Below, piece by piece: positions 47,909-56,824 of a stretch of DNA of 64,000 nucleotides. The notes beneath the pieces are model-generated. The model worked only from the letters and a program-made list of their open reading frames with translations, searched no databases and had not been told where the DNA came from. The stretch's first letter is position 1. Each line of letters begins with the position of its first letter. Source of the stretch: Actinomycetes bacterium (lineage in GTDB: Bacteria > Actinomycetota > Acidimicrobiia > Acidimicrobiales > Acidimicrobiaceae); NCBI GenBank assembly GCA_021805205.1, contig JAJZFV010000002.1:186001-250000 (forward strand), read 5' to 3'. Position numbers and translations under genes: made by a program.

Positions 47909-49213
47909 TTAACCGACGGGAGCTGGGTAAACCGCACTTCCAGTGGCTTGGCTTGCCGGATAAACGGCCTTTAGAGTTACTCCGCTTCCAGATGGGAAGA
48001 GTTGAGCTACGGGAAGAAGCTCTCCAGTTTGAGCACCCTCTGAATTCAACACGAAGCTACCATCGACTGTATTCAGATGTCCAGATGCAGCAGCTGCTCC
48101 AGCGCGTATGTCACTCTGTGAAAGCGACTTCGCATACTTCAACGAGGCCTGGATTACAAGACCGGTGTTGTAACCGTCTAGGGAGAGTGAATTCAACTCA
48201 CCTGGGAATGCAGCTGCGAATTGGGTCGCAAATTGCGAGCTATTCAAGCCTTCGCTCACCGTTGGGTAGTTAACGTAGAAGTTGGTTCCGTAGGTATATG
48301 TGTAGGAGAGCCCAGCCGTTCCGACTTGCTGTTGAAAGAGGCCGAGGAGCTGTCCCGGGAAGACCGTAAATACCATCTTGAAGTGCATTCCAGAGCTTTG
48401 GACGTTTTGCAGGAATGGAGCATCATTTGCGGCGTATCCAAACTCTAAAAGTGCATCGGGCTTGGATTGAGCAATCGTCTGAAGAAGCGTGCCAAAACTC
48501 GTTGTCGAGGAGGGTACGCCTTGATAGTAGGAGATATTGATCCCATTTTGTGCCAAGATCGTCTTAAGCGTAGTTGCCTGCGATGCATCGAAATCGTTAG
48601 TTCCATAAAGAACTGCAAGGTTCTTGATCTGCTTTGAAATCAGGAACTTCGCCAGAACGTTAGGCCAAATAGACGAAACTGGCAGATCTGCAAGAACAAT
48701 GTACTTGTTTTGCGGAGAGAAAAACGGAATTCCAGTTCCGGATTGGTCGAATAAGACCACCTTGTGGGCTTCTGCTAAAGATACGGCAGGAGCGGTAAGA
48801 ACCGAGCCAAAGTCTGAAACAAATATATTTACCTTGTCTTGGGTCAGAAGTTGGTTGTACTGTGTTGCAGCGGTGGTTGCTGAACTCAAATCATTGTAGG
48901 CGACCAGTTTTACCGGAATTCTTTTCTTATAGGCTCCAACGTAAACCCCGCCCTTTGCGTTCTCGTATTTAATCCAAAACTTAAGGCCATCTAGTTCAGG
49001 AATTGATGAAGTCGCAAATGAACCCGAACCCGAGTAAGTGGTTCCGACCGTAATCTGAGATGGCGCTGGCGGTAGACTTGAACTGCTATTCGAAGCCGTC
49101 GAACTCGACGCTGAAGAGCCGCAAGCAGCCAATGCCAGACCGAATGCGGCAGTAAGAACCGAAAAGGTTTTTTTACGCAACTTAGTATCCCCCTGAAGTT
49201 GTTGACTTGACAC
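47909..49213 (-). CDS. Branched-chain amino acid-type ABC substrate-binding lipoprotein
   Basis: Lipobox ALAACGSSA; ITVGTTYSGSGSFATSSIPELDGLKFWIKYENAKGGVYVGAYKKRIPVKLVAYNDLSS (periplasmic-binding type I). Confidence 0.9.
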   Translation of the reverse strand: MSSQQLQGDTKLRKKTFSVLTAAFGLALAACGSSASSSTASNSSSSLPPAPSQITVGTTYSGSGSFATSSIPELDGLKFWIKYENAKGGVYVGAYKKRIPVKLVAYNDLSSATTAATQYNQLLTQDKVNIFVSDFGSVLTAPAVSLAEAHKVVLFDQSGTGIPFFSPQNKYIVLADLPVSSIWPNVLAKFLISKQIKNLAVLYGTNDFDASQATTLKTILAQNGINISYYQGVPSSTTSFGTLLQTIAQSKPDALLEFGYAANDAPFLQNVQSSGMHFKMVFTVFPGQLLGLFQQQVGTAGLSYTYTYGTNFYVNYPTVSEGLNSSQFATQFAAAFPGELNSLSLDGYNTGLVIQASLKYAKSLSQSDIRAGAAAASGHLNTVDGSFVLNSEGAQTGELLPVAQLFPSGSGVTLKAVYPASQATGSAVYPAPVG

Positions 49214-49679
49214 CTTGCTAACTGAGGACCCCTATCCTCAAAGGTGTTGCACTATGTTAGCACTGAAAGTGAATAAGTAAAGCCGCCCATTGATATTAGA
49301 CAGCGTCTTATTTTTTCTTATTTTCCAACGATATAGACAGTCATTATTATCCCATAAATAATCTCAATTATTTTAGAAAAGTGACAATAATTATCATTTA
49401 TACTTCGACCTTCTAAGCAGTTTTTGAATACCATTATAAACTTCCAACTAGTTAAAATACCCAATCGTCGGATTCCAAAATATTATTTCTAACAGTTGCC
49501 TAATCCATTATTTTTTTCGCCCCCGGAGCTCCATTGCAATAGAAGGATCAGAAGCTACTGATAAATATTTGTCATTAATCAAACTTAGGCAGACTAGCTA
49601 ACCATTTTAGTTCTAACCAATCCATTGCTCAATTCCATATAATTCGCTTTTATTGTACAATTTCCGTGCGCTTTAGAGC

Positions 49680-49725
49680 CAATCTTTACTCAATTGGCTT
49701 TTCGGGTTCAATCGAGCAAAGATTG
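49680..49725. other. Imperfect inverted repeat in an AT-rich gene-poor gap
   Basis: caatctttactcaattg...caatcgagcaaagattg, about 17-bp arms with few mismatches; function unknown. Confidence 0.4.
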
Positions 49726-50719
49726 TAGGCTGTTGAATGAGCGATTAAGAGACACTTACCGCCGTGCTGTTCTATTTAAAGAGGTACTCTATTATCGAAT
49801 TGCAGGTAACGATTTATCTGGTTGATTCGCGCAATTACGAAGGTTCAGAGATAAAGGAACGCAAACTGATATAAATATCATCTCGCTAAATTCAACTATC
49901 TTTAGATTTATGCCAATCTTGCTACAGCAATAAAATTGACCGAGATAGACATTCCCGGATAATCAATTCAAACACTACACATTTACCTCGCTGTGAGACA
50001 ATCTGACACCACCTCACCACTTGAGCTTGATGCAACTACCACCACATACCCTTATCAGACGATCACCAAGCATGCAAATCGAAGAAAGAGTCCAAAATTG
50101 CAAACGACCACTACCAAACTTCAAGCTGTCCCACTTTACAAGATCGAAATAGCTCAATATCCGACTAGCACAGAAAAAATTATGGGATTGTCTTTTACTT
50201 ACTTCGCCTAGCTCAAAGACTAAACCGATTTATATGCAGCATATATTATACTTCAAAGAGAAATGGATCTTTGGAATGAAAACCACGCCGAGTGCTATCC
50301 TTTCTAACTCATAACCATCATCTAAATTTGTTCGGAAAATTACCAAACTGATATTCGTTGCTTGGTTATCAATAAGATAATTTCGCCTCTAACTCAATTC
50401 AATGCCAAAAGTTCGTCCCCCAGAATAATATTTACGAAACGGCTACCGGCGGCGAAGAATAACTCAGGTAAATTACTAACTCTTTCGGTAGAGATGCAAG
50501 AGCAATAGTTGCTGCTCTTCAATTTAGCTGATTTATCCGAGTTGAAAAATCGATTTCGAAGGTCATCGTATCGAATTGTGCCGTTCAACCGCACTGGCTA
50601 ATTAGGAATAAATTAGGGTGAAAGAGGCTCCTCCGAATCTTTAAGTCCATTCACCCGTTCTAAACACCGTATTGGAACGAATCAACCTAGTAGCAAAACC
50701 AAAGTGATATCATGCCCTT

Positions 50720-51691
50720 GTGAAAACTTCCAATCGTCGGCAAAAATTAATAATCCTCGCCACTGTTGTGACCTTAGCAGCAGGATGTGTCGCTTTTCAC
50801 GTTGTTTCTAGGTCCCAAAGCTCAGAGACGCTAGATCTTCCTCACTACTTGGGTGGCCCGCACGCTATCGCCTGTCAAAGCAACTCAAGCTGCCTAGTGA
50901 TCGGCGAAGACTACTTAGCCAAGGGTGGCTTTGTTGGAAAGGCTAATTTTGAGGCAAACTCAATTACCTTTACTGACCTCAACCGAAGTCTTCCAGTAGC
51001 TACTGCCCTCTCCTGCTACGCCAAAGATCGCTGCCTGGTTTCATTCGTATCGAATAGCACCGCCCACGCCCTAGCTCAATTCTCACCAAGTACCGTTTCG
51101 ACTAACGGTGTTAGCTACTTAGCGGTTCCATCACAATTTCAACAGGTAAATGCTATCTACTGCGAATCCGATAGCTCGATCTGTCTAGTGGTGGGAAAGG
51201 CACGTGGAAACTATAACTTTGCACTCTCATTCTTTTCAACGATAACGGCGTCCTTCATCGGTAAAACGATTGTAAAGACCTTGCCCGACGTAGGAGGAGT
51301 ATACGACATCTCCTGCAATCGCCGTAAAGAGTGCCTAGCGACTCTAGAGAACTTCGATGGAACAGCTGGAATTTTGGATTCATTCTCACTTAATTCGATC
51401 ACGCCCGGCAACCTTTCGACGCTAAGGTTTCAATCAGTCGCAACGCCTACAGCAAATCTTCTGCTCGCAGTCAGCTGTTCAGTAACGAATTGCCTAGTTG
51501 GTGGGACAGATTCATCGTCGATCCACGGCCTTCTATTCACAGTTGATATGACCAACCCGTCTCACCCCTACCAACAGATAGCCCTTCCCAAAAATCAAGG
51601 ACCAGTTTTAGCAGTTGGAGATGGGGAGAAGATCATTTTCGGAGGCTATCAGGTCTATTCCAACTACGGAGATATCGCTACCGTCGGATAA
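50720..51691 (+). CDS. Secreted protein with paired-Cys repeats, predicted beta-propeller-like
   Basis: N-terminal signal/TM; five repeats of (I/L)xCx5-6CLxxG type: IACQSNSSCLVIG, LSCYAKDRCLVSF, IYCESDSSICLVVG, ISCNRRKECLATL, VSCSVTNCLVGG. Confidence 0.72.
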   Translation: MKTSNRRQKLIILATVVTLAAGCVAFHVVSRSQSSETLDLPHYLGGPHAIACQSNSSCLVIGEDYLAKGGFVGKANFEANSITFTDLNRSLPVATALSCYAKDRCLVSFVSNSTAHALAQFSPSTVSTNGVSYLAVPSQFQQVNAIYCESDSSICLVVGKARGNYNFALSFFSTITASFIGKTIVKTLPDVGGVYDISCNRRKECLATLENFDGTAGILDSFSLNSITPGNLSTLRFQSVATPTANLLLAVSCSVTNCLVGGTDSSSIHGLLFTVDMTNPSHPYQQIALPKNQGPVLAVGDGEKIIFGGYQVYSNYGDIATVG

Positions 51692-51739
51692 GCAATTTCG
51701 GAGCATGGCGGGCGATATTACAGATCGATTACCCATTAA

Positions 51740-51784
51740 GAAGCGGGCGATGGCCTCAGAGACTCCGATGCCATCGCCCGCTTC
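51740..51784. terminator. Hairpin terminator 1 between convergent genes
   Basis: gaagcgggcgatggc / gccatcgcccgcttc perfect 15-bp arms. Confidence 0.75.
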
Positions 51785-51797
51785 GATCTAACTAGAT

Positions 51798-51822
51798 AGC
51801 TCTGCTTTAGAAAAGCAGAGCT
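51798..51822. terminator. Hairpin terminator 2 between convergent genes
   Basis: agctctgcttt-aga-aaagcagagct, perfect 11-bp arms. Confidence 0.75.
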
Positions 51823-51828
51823 CGACCA

Positions 51829-53325
51829 CTACTTGGCTGTTGGGAATGAGAGGCTAGCTCGTTCGCCGATATGGGAGGCGAACCAACGCTGGGTAACTAC
51901 CTTGGCTCTGGTATAAAAGGCAACGCCCTCAGGTCCATGAATATGGCTCTGGCCAAAGAGGGAGTTCTTCCAACCACCAAATGAGTAATAAGCCATTGGA
52001 ACTGGAATTGGGACATTTATTCCTATCATCCCGACCTTGACCCCTCGGCTGAACCTTCTAGCGGCATCACCGCTTCCGGTAAAGATTGCAGTTCCGTTGC
52101 CATATGGGTTGGCATTGATCATTGCGATTGCACTATCTACGTCATTTACGTGAAGCACTGACAGAACTGGCCCAAAGATCTCTTCGCGATAGACGTCCAT
52201 CTCAACCGTAACCTCATCGACCACAGTTGGACCGACAAAAAATCCACCTTCGTAGCCTGGGACCTTGTAGTTACGTCCATCGATCAGAGCCGAGGCTCCT
52301 TGGTCAACACCCTTGGTTATAAGATCCTCGATGCGACTCTTGGATTGACCAGTAATAACTGGCCCCATCTCAACGTCAGATATCGTACCTGAACCAACCT
52401 TGATTTTGGAGGCACGCTCGGCGACCATCTTACCGATGTCGTTTACTCGGTCTCCTACAGCAATCGCAGCGCTAATTGCCATACAGCGCTCACCAGCAGA
52501 TCCAAAGGCGGCGGCAGTTAGGTTCTCGGTCACGAAGTCAAGATCGGCATCTTCCAAGATTATTGCGTGATTCTTAGCTCCACCGAGGGCCTGTACTCGC
52601 TTTGAATTCTGAGAGGCTCTCTCGTAGATGTATTTGGCGATAGGCGTAGACCCAACAAAGGAGACCGCTGCTACATCTGGGTGATCCAACAAGGCATTTA
52701 CCGCCTCTTGGTCGCCATTTAGGACATTGAAGACTCCATCGGGGAGACCCGCTTCCTGCCATAGTTGAGCAATCAAAAGTGAAGCCGAAGGATCCTTTTC
52801 GCTCGGCTTCAAAATGAAGCTGTTACCACAGGCGATAGCGACTGGGAACATCCACATAGGAACCATCGCTGGGAAGTTGAAGGGCGTAATCCCAACACAT
52901 ACCCCAAGTGGCTCACGGAAGGAGTAGACGTCCACCGCAGTTGAAACTTGTGACGAAAAGTCACCCTTGAGGAGCTGCGGAATACCGCATGCAAATTCAA
53001 CCACCTCTAGACCGCGCTGCACTTCGCCTCGCGCGTCGGAGAGGACCTTACCGTGCTCGCTAGTGATGAGAGCAGCGATGTCATCGGCGCGTCGGTTAAC
53101 TAGTTCGCGGAAGGCGAAAAGGACCTTAGTGCGCTGGGAGAGAGAGGAGTTAGACCACTCTTCGAAGGCGCGTTGTGCCACTTCGACAACTTCATTCACC
53201 GTCTTTTTGGAGGCCAATGCTACGTGGGAAGAGACGCTCCCTAGAGCAGGATCGAAGACCTCGCCCATGCGATCGTCTTCGAAAACCAATAATTTACCGT
53301 CTATAAAGTGTCCCAAAGTAGACAT
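51829..53325 (-). CDS. mmsA: CoA-acylating methylmalonate-semialdehyde dehydrogenase
   Basis: ITPFNFPAMVPMWMFPVAIACGNSFILKPSEKDPSA, GGAKNHAIILEDADLDF, AFGSAGERCMAIS (catalytic Cys). Confidence 0.95.
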   Translation of the reverse strand: MSTLGHFIDGKLLVFEDDRMGEVFDPALGSVSSHVALASKKTVNEVVEVAQRAFEEWSNSSLSQRTKVLFAFRELVNRRADDIAALITSEHGKVLSDARGEVQRGLEVVEFACGIPQLLKGDFSSQVSTAVDVYSFREPLGVCVGITPFNFPAMVPMWMFPVAIACGNSFILKPSEKDPSASLLIAQLWQEAGLPDGVFNVLNGDQEAVNALLDHPDVAAVSFVGSTPIAKYIYERASQNSKRVQALGGAKNHAIILEDADLDFVTENLTAAAFGSAGERCMAISAAIAVGDRVNDIGKMVAERASKIKVGSGTISDVEMGPVITGQSKSRIEDLITKGVDQGASALIDGRNYKVPGYEGGFFVGPTVVDEVTVEMDVYREEIFGPVLSVLHVNDVDSAIAMINANPYGNGTAIFTGSGDAARRFSRGVKVGMIGINVPIPVPMAYYSFGGWKNSLFGQSHIHGPEGVAFYTRAKVVTQRWFASHIGERASLSFPTAK

Positions 53326-53436
53326 CGATATCGCTCCTGAATCAAATCAATAACATCGATTCTAGGGTAAGGATCGAAGATTTGAAAGTGTCAAAAGCAC
53401 ACAAGACCACTTCGAATGGTTGATCGATTAAATAAC

Positions 53437-53480
53437 AGAGCCTCCACTACCACAACTAAGTGCACGGTAGTGGAGGCTCT
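53437..53480 (-). terminator. Hairpin terminator downstream of the epimerase gene
   Basis: agagcctccactacc / ggtagtggaggctct perfect 15-bp arms. Confidence 0.8.
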
Positions 53481-53491
53481 CACAGAAGGAT

Positions 53492-53905
53492 CTAGTGGGA
53501 AGAGTCCCCCTCTTCCACTAGCTCGATTAGGGTGCCAAATGCCCCCTTGGGATGAACGAAGGCGACCGTAGTTCCCCGAGAACCAGGACGTGGCTTCTCA
53601 TCGATCGTGGCGTAACCCTTCGATGCAACCGCCTCAAGAGCATCGGCACACGAAGCAACACGATATCCAACGTGGTGAAGGCCTTCACCCTTCTTGGCGA
53701 GATACTTTGCCACCGGCGACTCCTCAGAGACGGGAGAGAGAAGTTGGATGTATGAGTCTGCGACCTTGATAAGGGCCTCTGCTACTCCGTCGCTCTCAAT
53801 TACCTCTTCGTGCTCTACGGTTGCGCCAAAGACCTCGAGGTAGTAGCGCTTGGCCGCCTCTAGGTCATTGACTGCGATCGCTACATGGTCGATCTCTGTA
53901 AACAT
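53492..53905 (-). CDS. Methylmalonyl-/ethylmalonyl-CoA epimerase
   Basis: MFTEIDHVAIAVNDLEAAKRYYLEVFGATVEHEE...GEGLHHVGYRV...RPGSRGTTVAFVHPKGAFGTLIELVE (VOC metal site). Internal ATG near 53905 preferred to track start 53953, which overlaps ccr. Confidence 0.93.
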   Translation of the reverse strand: MFTEIDHVAIAVNDLEAAKRYYLEVFGATVEHEEVIESDGVAEALIKVADSYIQLLSPVSEESPVAKYLAKKGEGLHHVGYRVASCADALEAVASKGYATIDEKPRPGSRGTTVAFVHPKGAFGTLIELVEEGDSSH

Positions 53906-53918
53906 TGAAGCTCCTCCG

Positions 53919-55253
53919 TTACCTTCTAAACCTGTTGATCTTGTCCTCGCCAACCTTCAGGCGAAGGTCGTCATTGGTAATTCCCTGGCCCTCTTCTTCG
54001 GCTAAGCAAAGGACACCGATCTTGCCCTCGTGCTGATTGTGGTGGACCGAGTAGCAGGCCTCACCGATCTCTTCGAGGCCGTAGGACTTCGAAAGGATGG
54101 GGTGAATCATCCCCTTGTCTATGAGGCGATTCGCCTCATAGGCTTCGCGGTAGTTGGCAAAGTGGGAGCTCTTGATACTCTTTAGCTTCATCCAAAGGTG
54201 ACGGTTGTCGTACTCGATCATGTAACCACTTGTTGCGGCACAGGTCATGATCAAGCCGCCCTTCTTGGCGACGTAGACCGAAGCTCCCATTGTGGAGCGG
54301 CCGGGATGCTCAAAGACGATATCGGGATCTTCTCCTACGAGGGATCGTATGTCTTTTCCGAAGCGCCTCCACTCAGTTTCATCTTGAGTGTGCTCATCCT
54401 TCCAGAAGCGATATCCCTTCTCGCTGCGGTCGATGACCGCCTCGCAACCCATATCTTGAAGGAGCTTGACCTTGTCCGGGGAGGAGACCACTCCAACTGG
54501 AATGCCTCCACCGTTGAGAACGTACTGAACGGCGTATCCGCCGATACCACCAGTTGCGCCCCAGATCAAAACGACGTCGCCTTGCTTCATGGCAGCACCA
54601 TTCTTCGAGACGAGCATGCGGTAACTTGTAGAGTTACAGAGCGCATTTACAGCGGCCTCTTCCCACGAGAGGTGGGCTGGCTTTGGCATCAATTGGTTGG
54701 CCTTTACTACAGCCAAATCTGCGAGTCCACCAAAGTTAGTCTCAAAACCCCAGATCCTCTGGTTGGCTGCGAGCATCGAGTCGTCGTGGGCCGAAGGATC
54801 TTGGTCGTCGACGTAGTTACAGTGGATCGTGACGCTATCGCCAGCCTTCCAATTGCGAACTGAGGAGCCGACACGAATGATCACCCCCGAGGCGTCCGAA
54901 CCTAGGACGTGATAGTCCTGGGCGTGGCGTCGATCCCAAAGGGACCCCGACTTTCCTAGACGGTCGAGGAAGCCGAAGGTGGAGACCGGCTCGAAGATAG
55001 ACGACCATACGGTGTTGAAGTTGATAGACGATGCCATGACAGCAAGCATCACTTCATCTGGGGCAAGTTCAGGTGTTGGAACTTGCCCCACCTTCAAGCT
55101 CTTTCGTGGATCTTTATCCCTGGTAGCCATGTTGTCGAAGATAGAAGTGTCTTCACGGCGCAGATAAGCCGCACGGTAGGTCTTTGGTAGAGGGATCGCC
55201 TCTAGAGCTTCGCCCGACGCCCCCGCCCTAATCGCATCAGCAAACTCTCTCAT
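53919..55253 (-). CDS. ccr: Crotonyl-CoA carboxylase/reductase
   Basis: SSINFNTVWSSIFEPVSTF, HVLGSDASGVIIRVG, WGFETNFGGLADLAVV, LIWGATGGIGGYAVQ, IKSSHFANYREAYEANRLIDKGMIHP: CCR branch of MDR superfamily. Confidence 0.94.
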   Translation of the reverse strand: MREFADAIRAGASGEALEAIPLPKTYRAAYLRREDTSIFDNMATRDKDPRKSLKVGQVPTPELAPDEVMLAVMASSINFNTVWSSIFEPVSTFGFLDRLGKSGSLWDRRHAQDYHVLGSDASGVIIRVGSSVRNWKAGDSVTIHCNYVDDQDPSAHDDSMLAANQRIWGFETNFGGLADLAVVKANQLMPKPAHLSWEEAAVNALCNSTSYRMLVSKNGAAMKQGDVVLIWGATGGIGGYAVQYVLNGGGIPVGVVSSPDKVKLLQDMGCEAVIDRSEKGYRFWKDEHTQDETEWRRFGKDIRSLVGEDPDIVFEHPGRSTMGASVYVAKKGGLIMTCAATSGYMIEYDNRHLWMKLKSIKSSHFANYREAYEANRLIDKGMIHPILSKSYGLEEIGEACYSVHHNQHEGKIGVLCLAEEEGQGITNDDLRLKVGEDKINRFRR

Positions 55254-55544
55254 CTAGTTAGTCCCTCCAAGTAAACTAATTTCTAAAGGAATTGAACTTC
55301 AAAACCAAATAGACTGATGATAATTTTTTATCAGCAGTTAATTTCGTTCTAAATCAACATACAGACTCGACTCACCTTAGAGTCGAAGATACACCGTCGA
55401 AAGTTGCCGACTTATTGTGAATGTCGTCACACACTATACGTAGGCAATTTTTACTCTACTTTCAACTCAAATCGTTATCATTATTAAAGATGTGTGATTT
55501 ATTTCAAAGTCACATTGGCTTTTTCTGATCTCGAGGAGAAATTA

Positions 55545-56732
55545 ATGGCTGGTTCCTACCTAGTTGCGGGTGCACGCACCCCAATCGGTAAATTCCAAGG
55601 TGCACTATCATCTCTCACCGGTGCCGACTTGGGTGGTTTTGCCATCAAGGAGGCTCTTGGCCGAGCAGGCGTCGCTGGAGAAGAGGTGGACTATGTCTTC
55701 ATGGGGCAAGTCCTACAAGCGGGTCAAGGTCAGATTACTGCCCGTCAAGCAGCACTTAAGGGCGGAATCCCAATGTCGATCCCTGCCACAACGATCAACA
55801 AGGTCTGCCTCTCAGGTCTAAACGCCATCTACTTGGCTGATCTCATGATCCAAGCCGGCGAAGCGAGCGTCGTAGTGGCTGGTGGCATGGAGTCGATGAC
55901 CAACGCACCATATGTTCTTCCGGGAGTACGCGCCGGTCTTCGTATCGGCGATGCCAAGATGATCGACACCATGATGTACGACGGCCTCTTCTGCGCCTTC
56001 GACAACTGTGCTATGGGCCTTGGTACCGAGCGCTACGCCGCCGGGTATCCCAAGATCACCAGAGGACGCCAAGACGAAATCTCGGCTGCATCCCACGAGA
56101 GAGCTGCTCGAGCGACCAAGGATGGCCTCTTCCAAGCTGAGATAGCTCCAATTTCAATTCCCCAACGCAAGGGCGATGCCCTGACCATAACTGAAGATGA
56201 GGGTATCCGCGCTGAAACCACAGCCGATAGCCTTGGCAAACTTCGCCCTGCCTTCACCCCGGATGGCACCATTACCGCAGGTAACGCTTCACAGATCAGC
56301 GATGGCGCCTGCGCCCTGTTAGTTATGTCTGAAGCAGAAGTAGAGCGTCGTGGGGTTACCCCACTAGGGCAAATCGTCTCATACGGACAAGTAGCAGGAC
56401 CCGATGCGTCCTTGATTACTCAGCCATCGCGGGCCATCATGAAGGCGCTCGCCAAGGTAAACCTATCAGTAGGCGATCTCTCAATCTTTGAAATAAATGA
56501 GGCCTTCGCAGCTGTGGCGGCCGGCTCGATCGATGACCTTGGCGTCTCAGGTGACATCGTTAACGTCAACGGCGGTGCGATCGCCCTTGGCCACCCGATC
56601 GGAGCTAGCGGTGCTCGACTCGCCCTAACTGCACTATATGAGCTTTCGCGTCGCGGTGGCGGATATGCCGCTGCTGCCCTATGTGGCGGCGGTGGACAAG
56701 GTGACGCCATGATCCTCAAGTCAATCTCTTAG
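55545..56732 (+). CDS. Acetyl-CoA C-acetyltransferase (thiolase)
   Basis: [73 protein letters not shown]. Track start 55494; ATG 55545 preferred. Confidence 0.95.
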   Translation: MAGSYLVAGARTPIGKFQGALSSLTGADLGGFAIKEALGRAGVAGEEVDYVFMGQVLQAGQGQITARQAALKGGIPMSIPATTINKVCLSGLNAIYLADLMIQAGEASVVVAGGMESMTNAPYVLPGVRAGLRIGDAKMIDTMMYDGLFCAFDNCAMGLGTERYAAGYPKITRGRQDEISAASHERAARATKDGLFQAEIAPISIPQRKGDALTITEDEGIRAETTADSLGKLRPAFTPDGTITAGNASQISDGACALLVMSEAEVERRGVTPLGQIVSYGQVAGPDASLITQPSRAIMKALAKVNLSVGDLSIFEINEAFAAVAAGSIDDLGVSGDIVNVNGGAIALGHPIGASGARLALTALYELSRRGGGYAAAALCGGGGQGDAMILKSIS

Positions 56733-56824
56733 TAGGTGCTCATAGTTCGATAGAGAGATGGCGAAGTCGTTATTTACCAACCAGTCACAAGTAGAAGCTA
56801 CTGCCCGCAAGTAGAATCGATTGT

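Noticed and set aside
49993-50211. 72-aa plus ORF in the AT-rich gap
   Set aside because: Compositionally random, no homology recognised.
54198-54863. 221-aa plus ORF antisense to ccr
   Set aside because: Shadow ORF; sense strand has all CCR motifs.
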